DNA of 64,000 nt from SAR324 cluster bacterium. GTDB lineage: Bacteria; SAR324; XYD2-FULL-50-16. The stretch lies in the NCBI GenBank assembly GCA_028282885.1, contig JANQGX010000023.1:1-64000 (forward strand), written 5' to 3'. The notes under the pieces were generated by a model, which saw only the letters and a program-made list of their open reading frames with translations, was not told where the DNA came from and did not search any database. Below are positions 24,417 to 32,443 of this stretch, piece after piece. The stretch's first letter is position 1; each line of letters begins with the position of its first letter. The translations under genes were made by a program, and so were the position numbers.

Positions 24417-24692
24417 ATGAACGGACTTGGAAACGAACCACTCTCAGAAGTCAAAACAAAGAAGCATGAGTCCTTGTTTCAAGAGATCATCGGAATTGAT
24501 GGTCTTTACAATCATGCCGAATCCTTGCTTATGCGCATCAAAGGAGAGGCGAAACCAATTTCTCCAGAGGATAAAGCAAAACCGGAAGCGCCCTCTCTGG
24601 AAAAATTGCTCGCCGATGGCCCGGCAGATGTGTCAAATCGGTGCTCGGCTGTCCATAAAATACTCGACCAAATCCAGGAAGCACTCTTCTGA
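24417..24692 (+). CDS. Hypothetical phage protein
   Basis: 91 residues from ATG 24417 (TTGGAG upstream). Helical, with EVKTKKHESLFQEIIGIDGLYNHAESLLMRIKGE and a C-terminal SNRCSAVHKILDQIQEALF. Small phage family of unknown function; a start at 24348 would place the structured leader in the coding part and is not favoured. Confidence 0.65.
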   Translation: MNGLGNEPLSEVKTKKHESLFQEIIGIDGLYNHAESLLMRIKGEAKPISPEDKAKPEAPSLEKLLADGPADVSNRCSAVHKILDQIQEALF

Positions 24693-24758
24693 CCAAATTC
24701 TCCATTGGCAAAAAGTGAACAAATGTATACCATGTACTCAAAAACCAATGGAGAAAAC

Positions 24759-25031
24759 ATGGAAATTGAAGTCGGAACAGTGTTAAAATTGGAAGTAAAC
24801 GATAAGGATTTGGTTTTTTATCAAATATCGTCCGTTCACCAATCATCATATAGCATAAAACCGCTTTGTAGGATAAGGAAGGATTATCTTACAATCAGAT
24901 ACGATATTGCGGAACGTCATATTTACAAATCGGAAGTGGGAGTTTATTATTTGGCCGCGACGAAACGAGAAATGGATCGCATCAGAGAAATATTAGACGA
25001 ATTTTTGGAAGTTGTGCTTGAGCATAGATAA
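24759..25031 (+). CDS. Small hypothetical protein
   Basis: 90 residues from ATG 24759, preceded by GGAGA at six bases; longer in-frame starts exist at 24705 and 24723. Beta-rich (EVGTVLKLEVNDKDLVFYQISSVHQSSYSIKPLCRI) then helical. The end comes 14 bases before the SRAP start. Not recognised. Confidence 0.6.
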   Translation: MEIEVGTVLKLEVNDKDLVFYQISSVHQSSYSIKPLCRIRKDYLTIRYDIAERHIYKSEVGVYYLAATKREMDRIREILDEFLEVVLEHR

Positions 25032-25044
25032 TTCAAGGATACTT

Positions 25045-25707
25045 GTGTGCGGAAGGATTGCTTACTATTTTGATGAAGAGGATTTTCGCGAGTTCCCGAT
25101 GCTGGAAAAATTTCTCGAATTGACTTCGGACTACAACGTATATCCGACTAAACCTGTGCCGGTTCTCTACAACAACGGAACGGTGGAGATGGTACACTGG
25201 GGACTGATCCCATCGCAAGCAAAAAACAAAAATTTCTATTCGTTCAACGCGAGATCAGAGTCACTTACCGAGAAACCGCTGTTCCGGGAGCCGTATCGGT
25301 CAAAAAGATGTCTGATTGTGGTAAGTGGGTTCTACGAGCCGCATCAACTCACGGGAGACCAGTATTTTTTTAAACCTGAGTCAGGAGTTTTTACGCTAGC
25401 TGGACTCTGGGATACGTGGGCTCCGCGGGGAACCGCGATCATGAACACATGCACTATCATAACGACGACACCAAACTCTATAATCGAATCGATACATGAT
25501 CGAATGCCAGTAATACTGAAACCGGAGCACTATGATCTGTGGTTAGATAGAAGCGCCCAATCTCCGAAGGAACTAGACCATCTCCTCGCTCCCTATGACG
25601 GCGATATAACTCACTATCAAGTCGCCCCGTTTGTGGGCGATGCAAAAAACAACGGCCCGGAATGCGTAGTACCGTACACACCCGATTCTTCCCAACTATA
25701 TTTCTAA
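25045..25707 (+). CDS. SRAP-domain protein (YedK/HMCES family, abasic-site sensor)
   Basis: 220 residues from GTG 25045, chosen because it gives MCGR at the N-terminus: SRAP proteins need the cysteine at position 2 exposed after Met removal to form a thiazolidine link with abasic sites. AAGGA lies seven bases upstream. The other conserved residues are visible: Asn in FNARSES, Glu in VSGFYEP, His in SIHDRMPVIL. The protein shields abasic sites in single-stranded DNA during replication. It stands next to a DNA glycosylase-like gene, which would produce such sites. Confidence 0.92.
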   Translation: MCGRIAYYFDEEDFREFPMLEKFLELTSDYNVYPTKPVPVLYNNGTVEMVHWGLIPSQAKNKNFYSFNARSESLTEKPLFREPYRSKRCLIVVSGFYEPHQLTGDQYFFKPESGVFTLAGLWDTWAPRGTAIMNTCTIITTTPNSIIESIHDRMPVILKPEHYDLWLDRSAQSPKELDHLLAPYDGDITHYQVAPFVGDAKNNGPECVVPYTPDSSQLYF

Positions 25708-25729
25708 TAACGAACCCGGCCTTGATAAA

Positions 25730-26269
25730 ATGAATCCTGAAACATACCTGGAACTCAAACAAGTCATCATTAACAGGGGATATGAAGCTGATGTTGAATG
25801 GGCTGAAAACGTGAAGCCCCCGGAGGATGTTTATGATTTTCTGAGAGAGTATATTTTTGTAGTCTGCAACTCCGGGATGCGGGCTCAAATTGCAGTGGGG
25901 ATATTTAACAACGTTATTCTGGCTATACGGGGCGGGATACCTGTCTGGGATGTGTTTAAAAACTTCAGTAAAGTCAACGCTATCAATCATGTTTTGGGCC
26001 TCAAAAACCATTATTTCAAACAATACCTGGCAGCCGATGATGTCCTTGAGTTTTGTGGAACCCTTCCGTACATGGGTGACGTTTTAAAATACCATCTTGC
26101 GAAGAACCTCGGGTTCGACTGTATAAAACCAGACCGACATCTTGAACGAATCGCCAAGTCATATAACACCGATCCGTTTTCCATGTGCGATAAGCTATCG
26201 GAAACAGGAGACAGTTTGAATACTGTTGATACTGTCATTTGGAGAGCGGCTAATTTGAGGTTAATTTAA
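25730..26269 (+). CDS. HhH-GPD-type DNA glycosylase-like protein
   Basis: 179 residues, helical. The C-terminal half carries a helix-hairpin-helix-like segment followed by KNLGFDCIKPDRHLERIA (residues about 124-141), the K(P)D.H..R pattern with the conserved catalytic Asp of the endonuclease III superfamily. No FeS cysteine cluster is present at the C-terminus. Phages carry such short glycosylases for base repair or for processing of modified bases. Pairing with the SRAP gene 22 bases upstream suggests abasic-site handling. Confidence 0.65.
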   Translation: MNPETYLELKQVIINRGYEADVEWAENVKPPEDVYDFLREYIFVVCNSGMRAQIAVGIFNNVILAIRGGIPVWDVFKNFSKVNAINHVLGLKNHYFKQYLAADDVLEFCGTLPYMGDVLKYHLAKNLGFDCIKPDRHLERIAKSYNTDPFSMCDKLSETGDSLNTVDTVIWRAANLRLI

Positions 26270-26281
26270 ACGGAGCTACAA

Positions 26282-26746
26282 ATGGACAAAATAGATCTGC
26301 TCAATGCTGTCGAGATTGGAGAAGAAACAACTATCGGGAGTTTCGGTGAATTGCCGAGACAGATAGGAAATTGTTTTAGCCTGATCACGGACGAGAGGAA
26401 GTGGTTTGATATTGTCAATTTCTATGTCGAAAACCTCAGAAAGCTATTAGATTGCGGCCTGGAGTGGCCCGTCAAGATAATTGCAATATCAAATACCCAT
26501 GCTGTGATTTGTGATGAAAGAATCCCTGAAGACTTCTATCGAACAGAATATTGTCAAACATGCTGCCCTGAAGATCTTTTGCCCTATCCCCAAAGAATGA
26601 AGAATCTAGGGCAGGAGTTGAGGGGCGATAGAGCTGTCAAAGATGGCTTGGTAAATATCAAAATAAAGCCACAAAAGGATGAGCTTGAGACAGTGTTTTC
26701 TCAGAAATCATCCGGCCTTTGGTTACCAACTTGCCCCGCTGAATAA
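26282..26746 (+). CDS. Hypothetical phage protein
   Basis: 154 residues, GGAG before ATG 26282. Contains YCQTCCPEDLLPYPQRMKNLGQ, a short cysteine cluster, in the middle-to-C-terminal part. Not recognised. Follows the glycosylase by 12 bases and may belong to that operon. Confidence 0.6.
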   Translation: MDKIDLLNAVEIGEETTIGSFGELPRQIGNCFSLITDERKWFDIVNFYVENLRKLLDCGLEWPVKIIAISNTHAVICDERIPEDFYRTEYCQTCCPEDLLPYPQRMKNLGQELRGDRAVKDGLVNIKIKPQKDELETVFSQKSSGLWLPTCPAE

Positions 26747-26758
26747 AAAGAGCAGCCA

Positions 26759-27037
26759 ATGAAAAAGAAATGGTACGAATACACCTATGACGGTATTGAG
26801 GGCGATATCGTTGAAGAGGACGGAGTCTATCACTGGTTCTCAAAGGGAATAAGAGACCTGATAACCGCCGAATCAGATACAATTGAAGGAGTGATTAAAG
26901 AGGCTCAGATTTCAATTGCTGAATATCGAAAACTGAGGCAGGAAACTGACGACGAAGCTTCAGTAGGAGACACGACCATCAGGTATGTAGAATCCGGTGA
27001 GTCCCAAAAAATCAGCATTACAGTGAAATCCGGTTAA
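26759..27037 (+). CDS. Small hypothetical protein
   Basis: 92 residues. MKKKWYEYTYDGIEGDIVEEDGVYHWFSKGIRDLITAESDTIEGVIKEAQ: beta-hairpin N-terminal part then helix, resembling HicB-like folds in strand order, but with no toxin partner next to it. Function unknown. Confidence 0.6.
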   Translation: MKKKWYEYTYDGIEGDIVEEDGVYHWFSKGIRDLITAESDTIEGVIKEAQISIAEYRKLRQETDDEASVGDTTIRYVESGESQKISITVKSG

Positions 27038-27120
27038 AATGATGTTTGCCCAAAAGGATGATTTCCTATATCTCATTGGTAAAAACTGTTTTGCCGAATG
27101 AAAATTATCCGGGAGGCATC

Positions 27121-28101
27121 ATGGATTCAAGAATGATAGCAGTCAAAAGGTTTTTGAGATTGCCAATAGACCGGAAGGTTAAAGCGACTGGATTGGGATT
27201 TCTAAGATTGGTTGTTTGGGTTCTGTGGGATTTTACCGGGTTGCATTTGATTTATCGGAAGATCTTTCCGAATAGAAGAAATCCCGAGAAAAAATATCCA
27301 ACTTTTTTTATCTGGGTTGTCGGTATCTATTTTGCGACATATGGTATTGCCGCCCAAAGATATGAATCAAAAGTAGACCTTATTGAAAACAGAACAAATT
27401 TTGTCATAGCACTCAGCGGGACCAGCAACTATAAGATAGCCCTTGAACAAATACCTATGATTCAAAACATGAAAACCCCCTGGAAGCCCTCAATAAACCC
27501 CGTAGGCCTGGACACATTAAAATCTTTCTTTGGCGACGATGTTAAATGCAAAGACTATTTTGAACCCTGTATCAAAGTAAATATCTATTTGAAAAAAATA
27601 CTATTGTCATATTTGTCAAAGACGACAAAATACAAAAGACCGTTCCATCTTAAAGAAGTTAACAATGAAAGAATCAATCTCGACCGCATTAATCTTTCTG
27701 AAGTTGATCTGAGCCCTTTGGAAATGAAAGGCCAGGAAACAAATATTATAGTATACACTAATCTATTTGATATTAACTTGCGGAGTGCGCATCTTAGGCA
27801 TTCTGATTTAAGAGGTGTTTATTTTATTGGCGCTGATCTTAGTGGTTCTTGGTTGAATAAATCAGACCTTGGCTATGCGATGCTTAATAATTCAAATCTC
27901 AAAGAAGTAGATTTTACAGGAGCGGATTTAAAAAAGGCAGATTTGGAAGGAGCTAAGATTATTGGGGCAAGATTCCATCATGCAGATTTGAGCGGAGCAA
28001 CTTGGGTGAACGGAAAGAAGTGTGGAGAGGGTTCCATAGGTAAGTGCATCTATACAGACGGTTCTGGAACATCATTTGATGACAAAAGCCGATATAAATA
28101 A
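27121..28101 (+). CDS. Membrane-anchored pentapeptide-repeat protein
   Basis: 326 residues from ATG 27121 (GGGAGG six bases upstream). Two hydrophobic segments at about 23-45 (LGFLRLVVWVLWDFTGLHLIY) and 58-78 (FFIWVVGIYFATYGIA), a ~120-residue linker, and pentapeptide repeats from about 200 to 300 (LRSAHLRHSDLRGVYFIGADLSGSWLNKSDLGYAM...). Second pentapeptide protein of the window, here without an effector domain. Likely an accessory membrane protein; role unknown. The stop shares one base with the next ATG. Confidence 0.75.
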   Translation: MDSRMIAVKRFLRLPIDRKVKATGLGFLRLVVWVLWDFTGLHLIYRKIFPNRRNPEKKYPTFFIWVVGIYFATYGIAAQRYESKVDLIENRTNFVIALSGTSNYKIALEQIPMIQNMKTPWKPSINPVGLDTLKSFFGDDVKCKDYFEPCIKVNIYLKKILLSYLSKTTKYKRPFHLKEVNNERINLDRINLSEVDLSPLEMKGQETNIIVYTNLFDINLRSAHLRHSDLRGVYFIGADLSGSWLNKSDLGYAMLNNSNLKEVDFTGADLKKADLEGAKIIGARFHHADLSGATWVNGKKCGEGSIGKCIYTDGSGTSFDDKSRYK

Positions 28102-29471
28102 TGACAAAAGTAGGAACCCTAAGAAATAAAACCTTCGACCAGTTCGAAGCAAATCTCCGCGCTATCCAGCGCATGAAACAACATATGCGTGAGGATGATT
28201 ACTATGATGCCAGCGGAGTCCCTACCAAAAACAAACTTCTCGGTCTTGATCAACTTTTCAAATTTGCCCACGGAAATACAAAGCAGAAACTAACCCTCTA
28301 TAACTACGGAAAAGAAAAGACCTACCAGCGCCGAACCTTAAGAGCTTTTAAAAGAAAAGTTGCCGATCTTCAAAAAAGAACCGCTGGCGGGATGACAATT
28401 AAACAGCTTCTCGCCGGAATGGATCGGAAGAAATCCAAGACAAAAGACAAAAAAAGTCCCATTTACGACACTTCCCGAAAACAACGGATCATGGATATTA
28501 AATCCGTTCAATTCGAGGGAATGAAGGGCAATATTGCTCATTTCAAAGTCTCAGCTTCGGGAATGACTCCGAATGCTCCTTCCCATTATAAATTCAAAAT
28601 GCAATTTCCTGGTTGGTCAAGAGCAAGAGCCACAAATCCAGGAATTAGAGGTGTAGAACAGGTATTGCAAGAGCCGGTTTTGATTCACGACACCTGCAAA
28701 GACTTTCAGTTTGTTTACGGTTTTGTAGCGGATACTGCCGGATATGCTATCGAATCAGAACAGTCTTATCCGAAGATCAAAAATCCGGAACTTCAGAATA
28801 CTATGTGCAAGCATGGCGGGAGAACGTGCGAGGCGCTACTAAAGGGAGAGTTTGGTCTCAAAATAGCCTTGGCAAACGCCATGAAAACGCAAGCAAAGAA
28901 AAAACAGAATGCCGATGCTTTTCTTTGGGCTCAACCGGAAAAATCCAATTCTTCCAGAAAAAAACAGAAAGAGACTGAATTTAAACAGAAAGTAAAACGG
29001 AAATCGAAAAGCGTTTCAGCCGCCGCAAAAGCGAAGAAGAAAGCCGACAAATCCGCCGCGTACAAGAAATTCACCCAAAAAGAGAAAGCAAAACTCTTTA
29101 AAAAGCTTCCCAAAATAGTTGAAAAAGCGACATCTTCGAAAACAGTTGAAAAATCACTCAAGGATTACGCCAAGAAACAGAAATTAGATCCTAAAAAAGT
29201 TGAAAAGACCGGCTTTCAAAAGATCCTGGAAACTTACCGGAGTGCCGCAAGAGGAGCGGTCAAAACCAAAAAGAAAGAGTCGAATAAAGCGATACAAAAG
29301 GCAAAAGCCGCAGGGGATAAAATCACAGAAAAATCAAGACAGTTAAGACCTCAATTATTTGCACTTCAAGAAATGAAAAATGAAAATCCGGAACTGTATG
29401 AAATGAATCTCAAGTATCTTGCTGAAAAGCATGATGTGTCTGTTGATGAACTTAAACGGATGGCGAAATAG
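28101..29471 (+). CDS. Virion-associated protein with DF...CKH motif and basic tail
   Basis: 456 residues. The central domain (about 150-260) reads KVSASG, YKFKMQFPGWSRA, HDTCKDFQFVYGFVADTAGYAIES, MCKHGGRTCEALL; the C-x-DF...CKH layout is one I know from virion proteins of T4-like and other large phages and may bind zinc. From about 285 onward the protein is extremely lysine-rich (KSVSAAAKAKKKADKSAAYKKF), a possible DNA-binding tail. Opens the structural block. Exact virion location not known. Confidence 0.65.
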   Translation: MTKVGTLRNKTFDQFEANLRAIQRMKQHMREDDYYDASGVPTKNKLLGLDQLFKFAHGNTKQKLTLYNYGKEKTYQRRTLRAFKRKVADLQKRTAGGMTIKQLLAGMDRKKSKTKDKKSPIYDTSRKQRIMDIKSVQFEGMKGNIAHFKVSASGMTPNAPSHYKFKMQFPGWSRARATNPGIRGVEQVLQEPVLIHDTCKDFQFVYGFVADTAGYAIESEQSYPKIKNPELQNTMCKHGGRTCEALLKGEFGLKIALANAMKTQAKKKQNADAFLWAQPEKSNSSRKKQKETEFKQKVKRKSKSVSAAAKAKKKADKSAAYKKFTQKEKAKLFKKLPKIVEKATSSKTVEKSLKDYAKKQKLDPKKVEKTGFQKILETYRSAARGAVKTKKKESNKAIQKAKAAGDKITEKSRQLRPQLFALQEMKNENPELYEMNLKYLAEKHDVSVDELKRMAK

Positions 29472-29489
29472 GGAGGAAGAGGAAAAATC

Positions 29490-29660
29490 ATGCTGACTGC
29501 TGAGGAAAAAGTTGAATTATTGCTACTTGCTTTGAGATTTGCTAGTTCGATAGGATCCGGCATTGCCACGGGTATCTATGCGAGCAGTGTCTCATTGGGC
29601 ATTGCTGTTGCCTTGGGGATAATGGCCATTGTAAATTGTGGATTGGGAGAACTCCAATGA
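29490..29660 (+). CDS. 56-aa membrane protein
   Basis: ATG 29490 preceded by GGGAGG/AGAGG; a glycine/alanine-rich hydrophobic segment (IGSGIATGIYASSVSLGIAVALGIMAIV) follows an amphipathic start. The stop overlaps the next ATG (ATGA) which supports a real, translationally coupled gene. Function unknown. Confidence 0.55.
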   Translation: MLTAEEKVELLLLALRFASSIGSGIATGIYASSVSLGIAVALGIMAIVNCGLGELQ

Positions 29661-29974
29661 CCGAAGTTGAACGCTTAAACGAAAAGCTTTCTCAACTCCG
29701 AAGAAAGCTCAATAAGAACAAAAAGGATTCAATCAGAAAGAACTCTCCGAACAAGGCTAAATCCCTGGAGCGAGAGAGAATCAAACTCGAAAAACAGGAG
29801 AAGAAGCTCCTTGACGATATCCAGAAAGTCGCTAAGAAGTCTGAGCGAGAACATAAACGAGAAGAGAAAAGGCTCAACCAGGAGATCCAAACCAGAGACA
29901 GGAAAATCGATTCTCTTGAAAGACAAGCGCCAATGGAGGCTGTAGAGGCTGTGGCCGATTTTGAGGATTACTGA
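29657..29974 (+). CDS. Coiled-coil protein
   Basis: 105 residues from ATG 29657; almost entirely charged heptads (VERLNEKLSQLRRKLNKNKK...RIKLEKQEKKLLDDIQKVAKK). Ends APMEAVEAVADFEDY. Coupled to both neighbours by overlapping start and stop codons. May be a structural chaperone or tail assembly factor; unassigned. Confidence 0.65.
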   Translation: MTEVERLNEKLSQLRRKLNKNKKDSIRKNSPNKAKSLERERIKLEKQEKKLLDDIQKVAKKSEREHKREEKRLNQEIQTRDRKIDSLERQAPMEAVEAVADFEDY

Positions 29975-30648
29975 TGCCAGCAACACTACAAGCAATTAAA
30001 GCTGCTTCCTACGCAAAAGCAGCGGTTAATTCAATCATCGGTGAACTTGGGGAACCAATTACCTTGATGAGGGCGATTACTTCTCAAAGAATCAGCCTGA
30101 CCCCGATCCCCGATAATGACAAAGACAGCGATCTTAAAAAGTCCCTGGATGCTTTTGACTTCGCAAACCAGCGGGAGGATCAGGAAACATCTTTACAAGC
30201 CCCCGAAACAATCAAAGTTGTTCGGTCCAAAATCAAAGAAGCCTTGGAAGCTCTGGATGATGCCGGAATAGTAACAGAACTCCCCGAATCGGTAACTTCC
30301 CAGATGCTCTTGGCAAGGGAACAGGATATACCCGCGAACAGTGTTTTTGAATGGTATGATTGGGCTATTACTCACGCGGCTCCCGAAAAACTCTTGCTTC
30401 AAAAGATCGACTCAGAACCGGATCCATGGACGGCATTTACAGACGGATACACACCGGAAGAAATAGCAACAGCCCTTGATAATATTGAAAACAGGTTCTT
30501 TGCGGTGAAGACTTCACTTCACTCGCTATTCGCGGATTACGGGATCATGAAGAAAGTAAACATGTTCCTGGTCGATAAAGACGCTATAAACGATCCACCT
30601 GTAGCGATGTTTTATTATACTGTACCCTGGGAGGAGCCGGAATTATAG
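29974..30648 (+). CDS. Hypothetical structural-block protein
   Basis: 224 residues, helical N-terminus (ATLQAIKAASYAKAAVNSIIGELGEPITLMRAIT) and a C-terminal mixed domain ending YYTVPWEEPEL. Starts on the last base of the previous stop. Location in the virion gene block suggests tail or connector function; no family recognised. Confidence 0.65.
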   Translation: MPATLQAIKAASYAKAAVNSIIGELGEPITLMRAITSQRISLTPIPDNDKDSDLKKSLDAFDFANQREDQETSLQAPETIKVVRSKIKEALEALDDAGIVTELPESVTSQMLLAREQDIPANSVFEWYDWAITHAAPEKLLLQKIDSEPDPWTAFTDGYTPEEIATALDNIENRFFAVKTSLHSLFADYGIMKKVNMFLVDKDAINDPPVAMFYYTVPWEEPEL

Positions 30649-30731
30649 GGAGAAACCGCTGTTGAAGTTTAACTCATTTATCAATCAGTTTTTCATAAAT
30701 CCACATCCATGAATCCAACAAAGGTAAAACT

Positions 30732-31103
30732 ATGAAATCCAAAATGATCCGTACAAAACGAGGGCTTCTTGCCCCTAAAGATTATTTCATCGCCCCTCAA
30801 AGCCTTATTGATGAAGCAACAAACGGATGTGGACCTGAAGGGTGGAAAGAGAAAGTGGTGCCAGAAACCAATTGGGGGCTAAGCATGACCCCAGCTTGCC
30901 TAATCCATGACTGGCAATACCACTTCGGCAAGACCATGAAAGACAAAGAATATGCTGATAAGGTCTTTCTTGATAACCTGAACACCATCATCGACAACAA
31001 AGGCGGAAACCGACTCATTGTCTGGTTGAGAAAAAGAAGGGCAAAAACCTATTACCTGGCTGTCTCCAAGTTTGGGGATGACGCTTTCAAAAATGCTGCA
31101 TAA
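30732..31103 (+). CDS. Phospholipase A2-like protein
   Basis: 123 residues. GCGPEGW... then TPACLIHDWQYHFGKTM carries a C-x-x-H-D motif like the PLA2 catalytic CCxxHDxC, followed by DKVFLDNLNTII, the helix that carries the second catalytic acidic position in PLA2. Small PLA2-like proteins are known in phages and parvoviruses (entry). Located among virion genes, so a role in membrane penetration or lysis is possible but unproven. Disulfide cysteines of secreted PLA2 are mostly absent. Confidence 0.55.
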   Translation: MKSKMIRTKRGLLAPKDYFIAPQSLIDEATNGCGPEGWKEKVVPETNWGLSMTPACLIHDWQYHFGKTMKDKEYADKVFLDNLNTIIDNKGGNRLIVWLRKRRAKTYYLAVSKFGDDAFKNAA

Positions 31104-31111
31104 GAGGAACC

Positions 31112-31696
31112 ATGACAAAACAAGCGGATATTTACACAAACGAAGACGGAACCCTTCTTGTTAAAAATGCAACTGAAGGGGTGTATATTGAAGATGGAAG
31201 CGGCTACAAAATCCGGGTTGTTCAGACTGCCGCCGGATTAACCCTGACCGTTTTCGACGTTTCAATGGTGCCGACAAACTTCGATATTGAAGACGGGGAG
31301 CTCAAAAATAAACTTGAGATCGTCACTACCGTTAACGGTGTTTCGAATACAGGTCTTTCCGATGCCCTGAAAGCCAAAAACCACTATCCGGATGAGGGCG
31401 AAGTAGTAGAGCTCTCAGGGAGCCTTTATAAGGTTGTCTCCGCTCATTCAGACCTGACAAACGGACAGTACGAAGTCGATTTCAATGATCTGGGCGACCT
31501 GGCAATTGAAGGAACGATTTCAGGATTAGCCGATACTCCTTTGACCGATGAGCTTAAAAAACTCGGCCGCTATGACTGGAATGCTGGCGAAAGAATTACC
31601 TATAACGACGGAACGACAAAGACCGTTGAAGTAACTTATACAACCTCCAACACGGAAACAAAGAAGTACATTGTTGAGACTTCTGAAATTGCATAA
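31112..31696 (+). CDS. Possible small virion protein
   Basis: 194 residues, beta-rich (DIYTNEDGTLLVKNATEGVYIEDGSGYKIRVVQTAAGLTLTVFDVS; ...TYTTSNTETKKYIVETSEIA), composition of tail tube or decoration proteins. AGAGGA before ATG 31112. It is followed by palindrome copy 3. Not recognised. Confidence 0.6.
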   Translation: MTKQADIYTNEDGTLLVKNATEGVYIEDGSGYKIRVVQTAAGLTLTVFDVSMVPTNFDIEDGELKNKLEIVTTVNGVSNTGLSDALKAKNHYPDEGEVVELSGSLYKVVSAHSDLTNGQYEVDFNDLGDLAIEGTISGLADTPLTDELKKLGRYDWNAGERITYNDGTTKTVEVTYTTSNTETKKYIVETSEIA

Positions 31697-31735
31697 CGGG
31701 AAAAATCCCCCGTAATTTCAACCAAAACAAAACTG

Positions 31736-31745
31736 ACTGTACAGT
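31736..31745. promoter_or_regulatory. Dispersed palindrome ACTGTACAGT, copy 3
   Basis: Within TGACTGTACAGTGAG, 39 bases after the stop at 31696 and only 5 bases before ATG 31751, where a ribosome site would normally be. The preceding bases form ACGGG/CCCGT. Bound protein here would overlap translation start or leader DNA. Confidence 0.7.
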
Positions 31746-31750
31746 GAGTT

Positions 31751-32443
31751 ATGGCCGAACAGATAACCCCCTTCGAATATGTTGATAAAGCCTTCGGATT
31801 TAATCTTGTCCAGGCATTCAGCATTGATCCAACCCACATGCCGAAAGAGATCCAAAGCTTTCTTGCGCGGGACATCAACAAAAAAATTCATTTTGGGGGA
31901 ATTGAAAAGCAGGGAGCGAAGGCGTTCAGGACAATGGTCGAAAAACGGTCTCCAGATAAAAAGTCTCTTCCGAGTCCATTGATAGTTGTACACAGGGAAG
32001 TTGGATCCACGAACGATAAATATGAATACTTCTCAGATGTCCAGCAGTATCAGAACATCCTTCAAGCTTTTAAGGCTCAGGTTGCCCCCAAAACCTTCTC
32101 GTTTACAATTCAAATCTTCGCCCGGTCAGACCAGCGCGGGATTCTTGATTTCTTACATCCAATGGTCGATATATGGCTACGGGAACACTCTTCAATCACG
32201 GTGCCTCATGTAATCAATTGGACAGAAGAAATCGAGGGAGAAGACGTTGAGCAACAGGAAGAATTACAAATTCCCCTTGATTTAAACTTAACCGACATCC
32301 AAAATCCGGCTTGGGTACCGGTGGTAGATGGTCATTACCTTGGGGTCGAACGGGGTCAAGATGCAAATACTTATGTGGTGTTATCGAATATGATTGCACC
32401 AGCGGTAATTGACTTTAACTTTGTGGGGGTAGAGAGCCTGTAA
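31751..32443 (+). CDS. Tail/baseplate-region virion protein
   Basis: 230 residues. EQITPFEYVDKAFGFNLVQAFSI...FTIQIFARSDQRGILDFLHPMVDIWLREHSS...DLNLTDIQNPAWVPVVDGHYLGVERG. Composition and its position directly before the hub gene (stop/start overlap) suggest a tail tube initiator or hub-associated protein. No Shine-Dalgarno is visible because the palindrome occupies that place. Confidence 0.6.
   Translation: MAEQITPFEYVDKAFGFNLVQAFSIDPTHMPKEIQSFLARDINKKIHFGGIEKQGAKAFRTMVEKRSPDKKSLPSPLIVVHREVGSTNDKYEYFSDVQQYQNILQAFKAQVAPKTFSFTIQIFARSDQRGILDFLHPMVDIWLREHSSITVPHVINWTEEIEGEDVEQQEELQIPLDLNLTDIQNPAWVPVVDGHYLGVERGQDANTYVVLSNMIAPAVIDFNFVGVESL

Noticed and set aside
25012..25044. Upstream TTG start for the SRAP gene
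   Set aside because: It would bury the catalytic cysteine at position 13; GTG 25045 gives the required MCGR start and has a ribosome site.
31697..31750. Stop-codon readthrough extending the 194-aa protein to ...KLTVQ
   Set aside because: The frame after the stop stays open through the palindrome and a similar string occurs after 63800, but at 21126 and 40115 the frame does not match, so DNA-level conservation explains it better.
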